Assembly (NCBI RefSeq): GCF_015711605.1
Contig: NZ_JABTEZ010000001.1
Span: 248,001 to 312,000 of the forward strand
Direction of reading: 5' to 3'
DNA length: 64,000 nucleotides
Source of the DNA: Planomonospora sp. ID67723
GTDB lineage: Bacteria > Actinomycetota > Actinomycetes > Streptosporangiales > Streptosporangiaceae
Shown here: positions 33,740 through 42,446 of the stretch, piece after piece
How positions within the stretch are numbered: position 1 is the stretch's first letter
Layout: each line of letters begins with the position of its first letter
Program-made: the position numbers and the translations under genes
The notes under the pieces: generated by a model
What the model was told of the DNA's origin: nothing
Database searches by the model: none
The model's input: only the letters and a program-made list of their open reading frames with translations

Positions 33740-34567
33740 TCAGATGGTGGGGTGGAGACGGTCGAAGAGGATCCGCCAGCGGTCGGGGTGGACGTGCGCG
33801 ACGACCGTCGCGGGGTCGATCCCGGCCTCGGCGAAGGCGGCGTCGACCTGCGCCACCGGGTGGCGCAGCCGCAGGGTCGCGTGCAGCGAGCCGCCCAGCC
33901 CGGTGAAGCCGTAGGCCACGAACTCCTGGTAGCCGGGCAGGTCGGGCCCGTGCGGGCGGCGGTCGATCCGCAGGACGGCGGAGTCGACCGCGGGCACCGG
34001 CCGGAACGCCTCACCGCCGATGCGGTCCATCAGGCGCCAGCCGTACCAGGGCCAGGTCTGCACGGTCAGCATGCTCCAGCGTCCGAAGTCGCCGGTGCGC
34101 TTGCGCGCGTATTCCAGCTGGGTGAGCAGGGTGGCCGAGGTGAGCCCGGGTGCCCGCAGGCACCAGTCGACGATCTTCGAGGTGATCGCGTAGGGGATGT
34201 TCCCGGCGACCGCGAACGGCTCGCGCGGCGCGCGGGCGACCAGGAAGTCCCCCCGGACGACGCGGATGCGGGACTCGGCCCGGGTCCGGGCGGCCAGCTT
34301 CCCCGCCAGCAGCGGATCGATCTCGTAGCCGACGACCTGGCCGCAGGTCCCGGCGAGCGCCCGGGTCAGGACGCCCTCCCCCGCGCCGGGCTCCAGGACC
34401 AGGTCATGTGAGCCGGCGGCCGCCACGATCCGGGCGACGGCGCCGGGGTCGACGAGGAAGTTCTGCGACAGGACACGCCGTGCCCGGTCGCGATCGGTTC
34501 TGCCGCCGCCGGCGCGGGCTTTCTTCTGGGTGTGCGAGTAGTTTCCGTGAGCGAAGGACTGCGCCAC
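33740..34567 (-). CDS. erm: 23S rRNA (adenine-N6) methyltransferase, Erm family
   Basis: 275 residues from a GTG at 34567 with GAAAGGG eight bases upstream. SAM and catalytic motifs: RVLSQNFLVDP, LVLEPGAGEGVLTRAL, VVGYEIDP, VVRGDFL and the target-base motif AVAGNIPYAIT. A basic C-terminal domain follows. Erm enzymes dimethylate A2058 of 23S rRNA and give resistance to macrolides, lincosamides and streptogramin B. The basic N-terminal extension (HTQKKARAGGGRTDRDRARR) is like that of ErmE-type proteins of producing actinomycetes. A leader peptide and hairpins upstream suggest inducible translation. KsgA/RsmA is less likely because of the C-terminal half and leader. Confidence 0.92.
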   Translation of the reverse strand: MAQSFAHGNYSHTQKKARAGGGRTDRDRARRVLSQNFLVDPGAVARIVAAAGSHDLVLEPGAGEGVLTRALAGTCGQVVGYEIDPLLAGKLAARTRAESRIRVVRGDFLVARAPREPFAVAGNIPYAITSKIVDWCLRAPGLTSATLLTQLEYARKRTGDFGRWSMLTVQTWPWYGWRLMDRIGGEAFRPVPAVDSAVLRIDRRPHGPDLPGYQEFVAYGFTGLGGSLHATLRLRHPVAQVDAAFAEAGIDPATVVAHVHPDRWRILFDRLHPTI

Positions 34568-34585
34568 AGGTGTCGCCCTTTCGGG

Positions 34586-34607
34586 TCCGAGAGGAAATGG
34601 TCTCGGA
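34586..34607 (-). promoter_or_regulatory. Hairpin upstream of erm ribosome-binding site
   Basis: On the minus strand TCCGAGA and TCTCGGA pair across eight bases. Immediately 3', CCCGAAAGGG can form a short stem with a GAAA loop that covers the erm ribosome-binding purines. The arrangement suits an attenuator that hides the erm start until upstream translation stalls. Confidence 0.5.
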
Positions 34608-34694
34608 AGGCCCGGGGCACGCGCAGAGACGGGGCGGATTCCCCGAAGACAGGGTTCCCGCGGAACGGGTCCCCTGGTCGAGTGGATCGCCTCT

Positions 34695-34763
34695 CTACCG
34701 GCCCAGGACCGGGCCGCGGCGGAGGCGGACGAAGAACAGCGGCGCGGGGCACGTGACGGACAT
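34695..34763 (-). CDS. Erm leader peptide with RLR stalling motif
   Basis: A 22-codon ORF from ATG 34763 to TAG 34695-34697 on the erm strand, 127 bases before the erm start. Residues 9-16 read LFFVRLRR. The Arg-Leu-Arg tripeptide is the +X+ motif on which macrolide-bound ribosomes are known to stall in ErmD-type and related leaders. A promoter (34771-34799) places the likely transcription start at or next to the ATG, so the leader may be translated from a leaderless mRNA. Stalling would be expected to refold the downstream hairpins and free the erm start. Confidence 0.65.
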   Translation of the reverse strand: MSVTCPAPLFFVRLRRGPVLGR

Positions 34764-34770
34764 GCGGCTC

Positions 34771-34799
34771 ACGCTATGCAGTGCCGTACCGGCTCGCAA
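34771..34799 (-). promoter_or_regulatory. Promoter of the erm leader
   Basis: Minus strand: TTGCGA (34794-34799) as -35, 17-base spacer, TAGCGT (34771-34776) as -10, then seven bases to the leader ATG. An A-rich run (AAAACCG) sits just upstream of the -35, as in promoters driven by WhiB7-like activators; that link is inference. Confidence 0.5.
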
Positions 34800-34828
34800 A
34801 CGGTTTTCCACCGGCACGACTAACGCCG

Positions 34829-35025
34829 ACTGAGAAGTGGTAGCTGGACGACATTTCTCAGTTGCTCTCAGTCGTCTTCCCACCGGCCGCCCCTCCGGCA
34901 CCGCTGTGCGCCGGGGGCGAACGTCCGCTTCGAGCGAGATGCCCCGCGTTAGGTTGCGGGCATGGCCATGATCGACTGCAACGGGGCGAGGCCGGCGTAC
35001 GACGAGGCCGGGCGGGGTCCGCCGA
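34829..35025. repeat. Direct repeat copy 1: truncated 5' region of the hydrolase gene
   Basis: This stretch matches 36766-36963 at a constant offset of 1937 bases. It contains the same inverted repeat (ACTGAGAA at 34829, TTCTCAGT at 34855), the same promoter region and the first ~20 codons of the alpha/beta hydrolase (ATG 34962). Differences are a few bases between the inverted arms, one substitution in the coding part and one missing G that shifts the frame. It stops at about 35025, 20 bases before the stop of the AlbA_2 gene. It is a dead fragment of the hydrolase. Confidence 0.9.
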
Positions 35026-35045
35026 TCACCGCACGGGAGACCGGG

Positions 35046-36749
35046 TCACCTCGGAAACTTCGGTCCCGGTCCGTAACGGACCCCCTTCCCTCCCCGGGCC
35101 TCTCCGATCTTGCCGAGGAGTTCGCGCTCCCGGAGGGAGTTGAGGATGTCCCTTGCGGCGAACACGTGGATGTCGAACAGCCGCTGAATCGTCCGGTTCG
35201 TGACGAAGCCGTACTCCCGGACATGGTCGATGATCTTCTGATCGGTCTCGTCCAGGCCGCGACGCCGGTACGTGACCGCCCGGCCCATCGCGGCCACGCT
35301 CTCCGAGCGGAGCCGGTAGGCCGGGAATGCCTTGGCCGCCGTCCGGCGGGTCGGCTCCACCAGGTTATGCTCGTCCGCCATCGTCCGCAGGACGTCCTGC
35401 GCCTCGGCTGCGGAACGCTGGATCGCGCCGGCCAGCCGGTTCGCGTCGACGCTCGCGCTGTGCCGGAGGGAGGACAGCGCCAGCAGCACGTTGACGTCCC
35501 TCGCGGCCTTCGGGGGAAGACCGCCGACGAAGCGGGCGAAGGAGTCGTTGCCTATGCCTCCCGCGAGGGTGACGCGCACGAGGGTGCCGCTGTCCTCGAA
35601 CTGAGGGGGCTCCTTGCCGAGGCGGAGCATCTCACGGTAGGCCCGGTCCACACCCTGCCCGGTCCGCTCGGCGAGTTGCAGGCCCGCGACCGTCTCGGTG
35701 AGCAGGCGGTTGCGGGGCGTCGACGGGTGGGTGAGGATGTTCTGCGCGGTCACACCACTGACCAGGCCGCCCGGACTGATGATCGCCAGCCGTTCGGGCG
35801 AGTGCTCGATGTCCACCGTCCCACCGGTCTCGTACGACCGGTGGATGAAGGCGTTCACGATCAGCTCCCGCACGGCCTGCTCGGGATAGTCCGAGAGCTG
35901 GAGCTGCACCCCTCCGGCGAGATTCAGCGGGTGCACCTCGCGACGTGCCTCAACGGCGTCCACCAGGGACTGGATCGCCGCCAGCATCGGCCGTCCGGCG
36001 CGCATCCTGCCGGTCGCCTCCGCTCCCAGGCTCGGCCGGAACTGATAGGAGTAGCCGTAGCTCGGCACGATCCGCTGGAGCACGTGCTCCTCGGCGAGCA
36101 GAAGCACCGCCGCGTTGGTGACGCCCCCGTCGGCGGTGACCAGCCGCAGGGCTTCCAGCAGGGCACGGTCACCGAGATCTGCGAGGTGATCCCGGCCGCT
36201 CGCGGTCAGCAGGCGGCGGAGCCTGGCGAGCTCGACCGTGCTCAGATGGGTGATGTCGGCAACGGAGACGTCCGCCGACCAGTCCACCTGACCCCGGGCG
36301 ATCATCACCTCGCGCTGCTGGTCCGGTGGGAACGGCAGGCATTCCTTCCCCAGCCGGCGAGTGGCGAGACCTGCGGCGTTGCTGTGCGGAAGCACCCCCG
36401 GGGGAACACTGAGCAGGATCAGCCGGATGCCGTCAACGACCTTCTCCCCGACGAACGGAGTGATGTGCGGCCTCGTACGGTCGAACACGCCTTTGCGGAT
36501 CTGATCGACGGTGTAGCCGACCGGCACGCCGCGCAGCGCGTCCGCACGCTCGCGAGCCCTGTCGTCGACTCCCAGCACCACCGTGCCGCCCTGGGCGTTG
36601 GCGAAACAGACCAGGGCGTCGGCCAGCAGGTTGAGCGTCGCCTTCGGCGACTCCGCCACGAGCTTGAAATCAAGCGTGTCCGTCTCGAGGGCGTCGGCGG
36701 TGACACCCCGCCCAAGGACCCGCAGGGCCATTTCCACCTCATCCGGCAT
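35046..36749 (-). CDS. AlbA_2/Schlafen-type ATP-binding protein with HATPase and winged helix
   Basis: 567 residues from ATG 36749. The N-terminal AlbA_2 domain reads LDFKLVAESPKATLNLLADA followed by FANAQGGTVVLGVDD. The middle has a GHKL-type ATP site (RELIVNAFIHRSY, LAIISPGGLVSG and ERTGQGVDRAYREM), and the C-terminus is a winged helix (DQKIIDHVREYGFVTNRTIQ). This layout is common in proteins annotated as RecG-like or transcriptional regulator ATP-binding proteins, proposed to be DNA-binding regulators or defence factors. It lies in reverse orientation between two direct repeats (34829-35025, 36766-36963), and its own promoter overlaps the inverted repeat at 36765-36800, suggesting autoregulation. 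Its sequence is less GC-rich than its neighbours. Confidence 0.88.
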   Translation of the reverse strand: MPDEVEMALRVLGRGVTADALETDTLDFKLVAESPKATLNLLADALVCFANAQGGTVVLGVDDRARERADALRGVPVGYTVDQIRKGVFDRTRPHITPFVGEKVVDGIRLILLSVPPGVLPHSNAAGLATRRLGKECLPFPPDQQREVMIARGQVDWSADVSVADITHLSTVELARLRRLLTASGRDHLADLGDRALLEALRLVTADGGVTNAAVLLLAEEHVLQRIVPSYGYSYQFRPSLGAEATGRMRAGRPMLAAIQSLVDAVEARREVHPLNLAGGVQLQLSDYPEQAVRELIVNAFIHRSYETGGTVDIEHSPERLAIISPGGLVSGVTAQNILTHPSTPRNRLLTETVAGLQLAERTGQGVDRAYREMLRLGKEPPQFEDSGTLVRVTLAGGIGNDSFARFVGGLPPKAARDVNVLLALSSLRHSASVDANRLAGAIQRSAAEAQDVLRTMADEHNLVEPTRRTAAKAFPAYRLRSESVAAMGRAVTYRRRGLDETDQKIIDHVREYGFVTNRTIQRLFDIHVFAARDILNSLRERELLGKIGEARGGKGVRYGPGPKFPR

Positions 36750-36764
36750 CACGCCACTGAGGCT

Positions 36765-36800
36765 AACTGAGAAGTGGTATCCAAACAACGTTTCTCAGTT
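36765..36800. promoter_or_regulatory. Inverted repeat operator shared by AlbA_2 gene and hydrolase
   Basis: AACTGAGAA (36765-36773) and TTCTCAGTT (36792-36800) are perfect nine-base arms 18 bases apart. They lie 16 bases upstream of the AlbA_2 ATG and about 100 bases upstream of the divergent hydrolase. The same arms, shortened to eight bases, exist in repeat copy 1. Confidence 0.7.
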
Positions 36801-36963
36801 GCTCTCAGTCGTCTTCCCACCGGCCGCCCCTCCGGCACCGCTGTGCGCCGGGGGCGAACGTCCGCTTCGAGCGAGATGCCCCGCGTTAGGTTGCGGGCAT
36901 GGCCATGATCGACTGCAACGGGGCGAGGCTGGCGTACGACGAGGCCGGGCGGGGGTCCGCCGA
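36766..36963. repeat. Direct repeat copy 2: intact hydrolase promoter and 5' end
   Basis: Partner of the repeat at 34829-35025, about 95% identical by eye outside a nine-base variable segment. It covers the inverted operator, the promoter region and the first 22 codons of the hydrolase gene, which here continues as an intact ORF. Recombination between the two copies would remove about 1.94 kb carrying only the AlbA_2 gene. Confidence 0.9.
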
Positions 36964-37762
36964 CCGGCCCGCGGTGGTGTTCGTCCACGCGGGGATCGCC
37001 GACCGGAGGATGTGGGAGCACCAGTTCCAGGCGCTGTCCGAGAGCCACCGGGTGATCCGCTACGACTGGCGCGGCTACGGCGAGTCCGGCGACGCCGAGG
37101 GGGAGGTCGCCCACCACGAGGACCTGCTGGCGCTGCTCGACGCGCTGGAGGTGGAGCGGGCCGTGCTGGCCGGCTGCTCGATGGGCGGGTCGTACGCCGT
37201 GGAGGCCGCCCTCGCCGCCCCCGGCCGGGTGGCCGGACTGGTGCCGATCTGCTCCGGGCTGGGCGGGCACGACTGGCCGCCGGAGATGCTGGCGCAGGCC
37301 CGCGAGCGCGTGCACAGCGCCGTCCCGGCCGACCGGCTGAGCGCCTACCGCGACAGGACGGACACGGTCGATCCCGCCGACGTGGAGGCGATGGCCAGGG
37401 CGCAGGTGCTGTGGCAGGTCGCCGGTCCCGAACGCGGGCGGGACGACCTCACGCCCGAGGTCTGGGAGGCGGCGGTGGAGATGTGCCGGGGCGTCTTCAC
37501 CCGGCTCTGGAGCGGCCCGCGCTCCGTCGAACGCCGGCTCGACCCGTCCGCCAAGAGCCGCCTGGGCGAGGTGCGGCAGCCGACCCTGGTGATCAACGGC
37601 CTGGCCGACGTGCCGGGCATCCAGGAGGTGTCGGACCTGCTGGCCGAGGGCGTCGAGGGGGCCCTCAGGATCGACCTGCCGGCCACCGGCCACCTGCCGC
37701 CTCTGGAGCGCCCGCATGAGGTGACCGCCGCTCTGACCGGTTTCCTCGCCGCTCTCCGCTGA
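36899..37762 (+). CDS. Alpha/beta hydrolase
   Basis: 287 residues. Family marks: oxyanion strand VVFVHAGIADRRMW, YDWRGYGESG, nucleophile elbow GCSMGGSYA, acid in INGLADVPG and His in TGHLPPLERPHEV. This is the general proline-iminopeptidase/haloperoxidase-like hydrolase group; the substrate is unknown. An internal ATG at 36905 is an alternative start. Its 5' end and promoter are duplicated upstream (34829-35025). The insertion of the AlbA_2 gene left this copy intact. Confidence 0.88.
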   Translation: MAMIDCNGARLAYDEAGRGSADRPAVVFVHAGIADRRMWEHQFQALSESHRVIRYDWRGYGESGDAEGEVAHHEDLLALLDALEVERAVLAGCSMGGSYAVEAALAAPGRVAGLVPICSGLGGHDWPPEMLAQARERVHSAVPADRLSAYRDRTDTVDPADVEAMARAQVLWQVAGPERGRDDLTPEVWEAAVEMCRGVFTRLWSGPRSVERRLDPSAKSRLGEVRQPTLVINGLADVPGIQEVSDLLAEGVEGALRIDLPATGHLPPLERPHEVTAALTGFLAALR

Positions 37763-37950
37763 CGGTCCCGCCCGCCGTACGGCCCCGGCCGGCCGGCACG
37801 GCGCGCAGCATCCGCTCCGTTCCTCGACCGGTCGATGCGATCGGTGGGCGATAAATCCACGTTGCAAGCGTGATGACCGGAACCGGATTGCTTGTCCCGC
37901 TGGTGGGCAGACCGAACTCGTCAGGGCGAGCTCAGGGGGGAGACGGGGCC

Positions 37951-40512
37951 GTGACGGCGGTAGATCCTGCTCGTGATTCGCAGCGGCTGCGGGTGCTGCG
38001 CGCCATGGGCCTGTTCGACGCGCCTGAGACGCCCTCGCTCGATCGGCTGGCCCGGCTGGCGGTCCGGTTGCTGGGCGCGGCCGCCGCGACGGTGCTCCTG
38101 GTCGACCGGGAGCGGCAGACGGTCCTCGGCGCCGCGGGACCGGCGGGAAAGACGGGTGCGCATCCGCAGGGGACGGCGGAGCCGGGACAGAGCGAACCGC
38201 CGTGCCCCTTCTGCGAGGACGTCGCCGCCGCCGGCGCGCCGCTGGCGCTGGCCGACACCCGCGACGACGGGCGGTGCGACGACGCCCGGACCGCTCATGG
38301 GCTGGACGTGGCCGCCCACCTGGGGTTCCCGCTCCGTACGGCCGGCGGCGACACGCTCGGCTCGCTCTCGCTGACCGACACGCGCCCGCGGCAGTGGAGT
38401 CCGGAGCAGTTGGAGACCGCCGCGGACCTCGCCGCGACGGCGGAGTCGGAGATCGCGCTGTGGCTGGCCCGCGGCGAGGCGCTCCTCTCGGCGACGCGCC
38501 TGAAGACGATCCTCGACCGGACCCCCGACGCGTTCGTCTCGATCGACGGCGACGGGGTGGTGACGGCGTGGAACGCCGCCGCCGAGCGGCTGTTCGGCTG
38601 GTCGTCGGAGGAGGCCGTGGGGCGGGACGTGGCCGATCTGGTCATCCCCGACCAGTTCCGGGCGACGCACTACCAGGGCCTGCGCCGGGTGCGGGAGACC
38701 GGCAGGTCGGACAAGACGGGCCGGCGCATGGAGCTGACCGCCAGAGCCCGGGACGGCCGGGAGTTCCCCGTCGAGATGACCCTGCAGGTCGACGTGGAAG
38801 GCGCCGAGCCGGCCTTCCACGCGTTCGTCCACGACATCAGCTCGCGGCACCGGGCGGAGATGCTGCGCGAGGCCCAGTACGCCGTGGCGCGGGTGCTGGC
38901 CGACGCCGACTCCACCGAGCAGGCCGCCGTCGGCACGGTGACCGCCGTCACCGAGGCGCTGGGCTGGGCCTGCGGCGAATACTGGCGGGTCGCCTCCGAC
39001 GAGACCGGCATCACGCGCATCTGCTCCTGGAGCAGGCCCGGCCTGGACCTGTCGGCCTTCACCGACGAACGGCCGGTCACGCTCCAGCGGGGGCAGGGGC
39101 TGCCCGGGCTGGTGTGGGCCACCCGGCAGGACGCCTGGATCCGCGACATGCCGAACGACCCTTACGACTTCGTCCGGAAGGAGGCCGCGCGCCGGTGCGG
39201 CCTGCACACCGCCGCCGGACTGCCCGTGCACAGCGGCCGGCAGGTGTTCGGCGTGCTGACGTTCTTCGCGGAGACGATCGAAGAGCCCGACGACGACCTC
39301 GTCGCCATGCTCGACGGGGTCTGCGCCCATCTCGGCCGCTACAAGGAACGGCGTCGCGCGGAGAAGCTCTCCCTGGCGCTGGACGCCAGCCGGCGCCATC
39401 TCGACCGGGTCATCGCCCAGCTCAACGACTTCGTGTGGACCGTCGAGGTCACTCCCGACCGCCGGGCCCCCCTGATCTACACCAGCCCGAACAGCACCGG
39501 AGTGTTCGGCGGGCCGATCCCTCCCGGCACCGACATACTCCGGCTCATCAAGAGGCACATCCATCCCGACGACGTGCCGGCCTTCGACTCCTACCGGGCC
39601 GCGCTCGCAGCCGGGGAGCCCGCGGAGGTCGAGTACCGCGCCACCGGGGCCGACGGGATCGTGCGCTGGCTCTGGACGCGGGCGATTCCCCGCCGCGAGG
39701 ACGGCCGCCTGTTCATCGACGGCATCACCACCGACGTCACCGAACGCCACCATCTCGACGAGGAGCGCGAGCGTCTGCTCGCCCAGGAACAGGAGCAGGT
39801 GCGCCGGCTGCGCGACCTCGACCGGATGAAGGACGAACTCGTCGCCGTGGTCAGCCACGAGCTCCGCACCCCCATCGGCGCCATCCGCGGCTACGCCGAG
39901 ATGCTCACGGACAGTCCCGGCCTCGATGACGAGCACCGCATGTTCGCCGACGTCATCGACCGCAAGAGCGCGCACCTGCAGCGCCTCGTCGACGACCTGC
40001 TGGACCTGGCGCGTTTCGACGCCGGGCACATCGGCCTCGACCCCCGGCCGCTCTCCCTGACCCAGCTGGCGGGCCAGGCCGTCGACGACCACCGGCCCTC
40101 CGCCGACGCCAAGCAGCTCACCCTCACCGCAGACCTGACCGGCCGGTTGCCGGTGCACGCCGATCCCGTACGGCTGCGCCAGGTGCTCGACAACCTGCTG
40201 TCCAACGCGATCAGGTACACCCCGGCCGGCGGCACCGTCACCCTCACCGCCGGGCGCGAGGGCGACAACGCCGTGATCGCCGTCACCGACACGGGCATCG
40301 GCGTCCCCTCCGAGCAGTATGCGCAGTTGTTCAACAGGTTCTTCCGCGCCTCCACTGCCCTGGAGTCGGGTGTCAAGGGCACCGGACTCGGACTGGCCAT
40401 CACCCGCGCGATCGTCGAGGCGCACGGTGGCACGGTCAGCGCCGCGCCCCGGGACGGAGGCGGCACGGTCTTCAGCGTGCGCCTGCCCGTCGACCCCTCG
40501 GTCGAGACGTGA
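37951..40512 (+). CDS. Soluble multi-sensor histidine kinase (GAF-PAS-GAF-PAS-HisKA-HATPase)
   Basis: 853 residues from GTG 37951, preceded by GGGGGGAGA; an upstream GTG at 37870 is in frame but has no such site. Order: GAF (~15-170, with PCPFCEDVAAAGAP), PAS (~180-300, TPDAFVSIDGDGVVTAWN), a second GAF (~310-450), PAS with PAC (~470-590, IHPDDVPAFDSY), then HisKA with phosphoacceptor His636 in VVSHELRTPIG, and the ATPase with LDNLLSNAIRYTP, DTGIGV and GTGLGL. No membrane segments, so it senses internal signals. No response regulator is adjacent; it faces a diguanylate cyclase gene convergently. Confidence 0.93.
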   Translation: MTAVDPARDSQRLRVLRAMGLFDAPETPSLDRLARLAVRLLGAAAATVLLVDRERQTVLGAAGPAGKTGAHPQGTAEPGQSEPPCPFCEDVAAAGAPLALADTRDDGRCDDARTAHGLDVAAHLGFPLRTAGGDTLGSLSLTDTRPRQWSPEQLETAADLAATAESEIALWLARGEALLSATRLKTILDRTPDAFVSIDGDGVVTAWNAAAERLFGWSSEEAVGRDVADLVIPDQFRATHYQGLRRVRETGRSDKTGRRMELTARARDGREFPVEMTLQVDVEGAEPAFHAFVHDISSRHRAEMLREAQYAVARVLADADSTEQAAVGTVTAVTEALGWACGEYWRVASDETGITRICSWSRPGLDLSAFTDERPVTLQRGQGLPGLVWATRQDAWIRDMPNDPYDFVRKEAARRCGLHTAAGLPVHSGRQVFGVLTFFAETIEEPDDDLVAMLDGVCAHLGRYKERRRAEKLSLALDASRRHLDRVIAQLNDFVWTVEVTPDRRAPLIYTSPNSTGVFGGPIPPGTDILRLIKRHIHPDDVPAFDSYRAALAAGEPAEVEYRATGADGIVRWLWTRAIPRREDGRLFIDGITTDVTERHHLDEERERLLAQEQEQVRRLRDLDRMKDELVAVVSHELRTPIGAIRGYAEMLTDSPGLDDEHRMFADVIDRKSAHLQRLVDDLLDLARFDAGHIGLDPRPLSLTQLAGQAVDDHRPSADAKQLTLTADLTGRLPVHADPVRLRQVLDNLLSNAIRYTPAGGTVTLTAGREGDNAVIAVTDTGIGVPSEQYAQLFNRFFRASTALESGVKGTGLGLAITRAIVEAHGGTVSAAPRDGGGTVFSVRLPVDPSVET

Positions 40513-40534
40513 GCGCCCCCGCCGGGTGATCGGC

Positions 40535-42214
40535 TCAGGCCGCCGCCCCTGCGCCGGTGTCCGCAGCGCCCGGGGAGCACGGTGCGGCCCCGGCACCCGG
40601 TGAACGGGGTGCGGCCCCGGCACCCGGTGAACGGGGTGCGGCTCGCTCGACCCGGTCCCGGCCGAGCCGCTTCGCCTCGTACAGCGCCTCGTCGGCGGCC
40701 CGCAGCAGGTCCGACGGGCTCTGCCCAGGGAGGAGCGCGGCGACGCCTCCGCTGAAGGTGACCGAGAGCGGACCGCCCCCGACTCCGATCGCGGCCCGGC
40801 CCACCCGCCGGCGCAGCTCGTCGACCCGTTCCCAGGCGGACTCGGCCGTGGCGCCGGGCAGCATGAGCACGAACTCCTCCCCTCCGTAGCGGGCGACCAC
40901 GTCGTCGTGACGGACCTCGCCGGCGAGCAGCCTGGCGATGTGCACCAGTACGACGTCGCCGCCGCCGTGTCCGTAGGCGTCGTTGATCCCCTTGAAGTGG
41001 TCGACGTCGACGAGCGCCAGGCCGAGCGGCGTCCCCTCCTCGGCGGCGCGGGCGACCTCCCGGGTCAGCGCCTCCAGAAGGTGGCGGCGGTTGTGGAGTC
41101 CGGTCAGCGGATCCCGGACCGCCTGCTCGGCCAGGTCCGCGCGCAGCGCCTCGATCGTCTCCAGTTGCTCGCGCAGCCGTACGTTGGCCTTCTCGGCCTC
41201 GTGCCGCCGCCGGTTGAGCTCGGTGACGTCGCGGGTGACGAGCACCCAGCCGACGCACTGGCCGCGGCGGTCCCGCACCACGCTGGTGCGCACGTGCAGG
41301 TCGACGCCCCGGCCCAGCACGTCCGTCACGGTCTGGTCGGTGCTGCCGTCCTCCGACAGCGCGAAACCGAACCCCGGGATCTCGTGGAGCGACTTCCCGG
41401 TGACCTCGTCCGGGAACCCGGCCCTGCGCAGCAGTTCCCGGGCGGAGGCGTTGACGTTGAGGACGCGGCCGGATCGGTCGATCACGCCGACCGCGTCGCT
41501 GATCGTGTCGAACACCTGCCCGTGCGCCACCTGGATCTGCCGCTGCGGAAGCGATCTGACCAGCGCCCCGTAGGCGATGACCATCGTGACGCTGAGCCCG
41601 ATCGCGGTCAGGTCCGGCAGGCGGACGGGCAGCGACATCCCCGCGATGTTGGCCGCGACGGGCGGGGTGAACGCGGTGATCGTCCAGGCGTGCACCTGCC
41701 GCCGGCCCGGGGGCGCCTGCCGCCGGGCGCGGACCACCAGCGCCAGGCTGACCGAGAGCAGGACGTAGACGTAGGCCATGTGCGGCCAGAAGAGCGGGCC
41801 GGGAGCGGAGACGAGCATCCCCTCCGGGCCGGCGGGCTCGGCACGGGCGAAGAGCAGGTGGTGCCAGGGGTTCGTCAGCGCCAGGCCCGCCGCCGCCGCG
41901 GGATCGGCCGCCAGCAGCAGGACGGCCCGGCGGGAGACCCGCCAGGCACGGTTCGCCACGATCTTGGACAGGCAGAGGACGCCGGCCACGACGGCGGCCG
42001 ACGCGACGGTCGAGGCGGTCGCGGCGAGCCACGCGCCGGTGGGGCCGGACGCCAGGACCTGCACCATCCCCATCACGGACATCACGGCGGTCCCCGCCCC
42101 CATGAAGGTGTTCACACCTGAGAGAGGGGACTCCCGCCGGAGCCGGCTGACGACCGCCACCGCCCCCGCCACGGCGGCCGACACCGCGAACGCGACGGCG
42201 AGGAACACCCCCAT
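40535..42214 (-). CDS. Membrane diguanylate cyclase (7TM-PAS-GGDEF)
   Basis: 559 residues from ATG 42214, with GGAAGGAAGGG upstream; longer ORF forms up to 42403 are less likely. Seven or so membrane segments (1-240) resemble the histidine-kinase-type 7TM sensor. A PAS domain follows (~250-365, FDTISDAVGVIDRSGRVLNVN), then GGDEF (~390-545) with DPLTGLHNRR, LVDVDHFKGIND and the active site ARYGGEEF. The product-inhibition RxxD site (RHDD) is present in front of it. It should make c-di-GMP from two GTP. The C-terminal tail is a tandem 9-residue repeat (see 40567-40645). Confidence 0.93.
   Translation of the reverse strand: MGVFLAVAFAVSAAVAGAVAVVSRLRRESPLSGVNTFMGAGTAVMSVMGMVQVLASGPTGAWLAATASTVASAAVVAGVLCLSKIVANRAWRVSRRAVLLLAADPAAAAGLALTNPWHHLLFARAEPAGPEGMLVSAPGPLFWPHMAYVYVLLSVSLALVVRARRQAPPGRRQVHAWTITAFTPPVAANIAGMSLPVRLPDLTAIGLSVTMVIAYGALVRSLPQRQIQVAHGQVFDTISDAVGVIDRSGRVLNVNASARELLRRAGFPDEVTGKSLHEIPGFGFALSEDGSTDQTVTDVLGRGVDLHVRTSVVRDRRGQCVGWVLVTRDVTELNRRRHEAEKANVRLREQLETIEALRADLAEQAVRDPLTGLHNRRHLLEALTREVARAAEEGTPLGLALVDVDHFKGINDAYGHGGGDVVLVHIARLLAGEVRHDDVVARYGGEEFVLMLPGATAESAWERVDELRRRVGRAAIGVGGGPLSVTFSGGVAALLPGQSPSDLLRAADEALYEAKRLGRDRVERAAPRSPGAGAAPRSPGAGAAPCSPGAADTGAGAAA
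40567..40645. repeat. 27-bp tandem repeats encoding the cyclase tail
   Basis: Three units, two of them nearly identical, encode the repeated 9-residue block APRSPGAGA at the C-terminus of the diguanylate cyclase. A 27-base period keeps the frame, so unit number can change without breaking the gene. Confidence 0.75.
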
Positions 42215-42446
42215 GGACACCCTTCCTTCCGTGACCGGACTCACACGTGTCGTGATCGCCCATCGGCGGGGACGCCGCCGAGCTGAGCACAACCCGGGCG
42301 GCGGCCGTACGGAGGCCCGTGGGCGCCCGGCCACGTCCGGAGCTCTCGGGGGCCTCCCTCCGGGGTCCCCGCGTCCGCGCGGGCCACGGCTCGTGTTTGA
42401 CATCCCCCGCCCGGTGACAGATGGTTGTTCGTATAGAGGACGCTAG

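Noticed and set aside
33740-34567. KsgA/RsmA 16S rRNA methyltransferase
   Set aside because: The C-terminal half, basic N-terminus and stalling-type leader peptide fit Erm better.
37921-40623. 900-codon minus-strand ORF opposite the histidine kinase
   Set aside because: Shadow frame; kinase motifs are intact on the plus strand.
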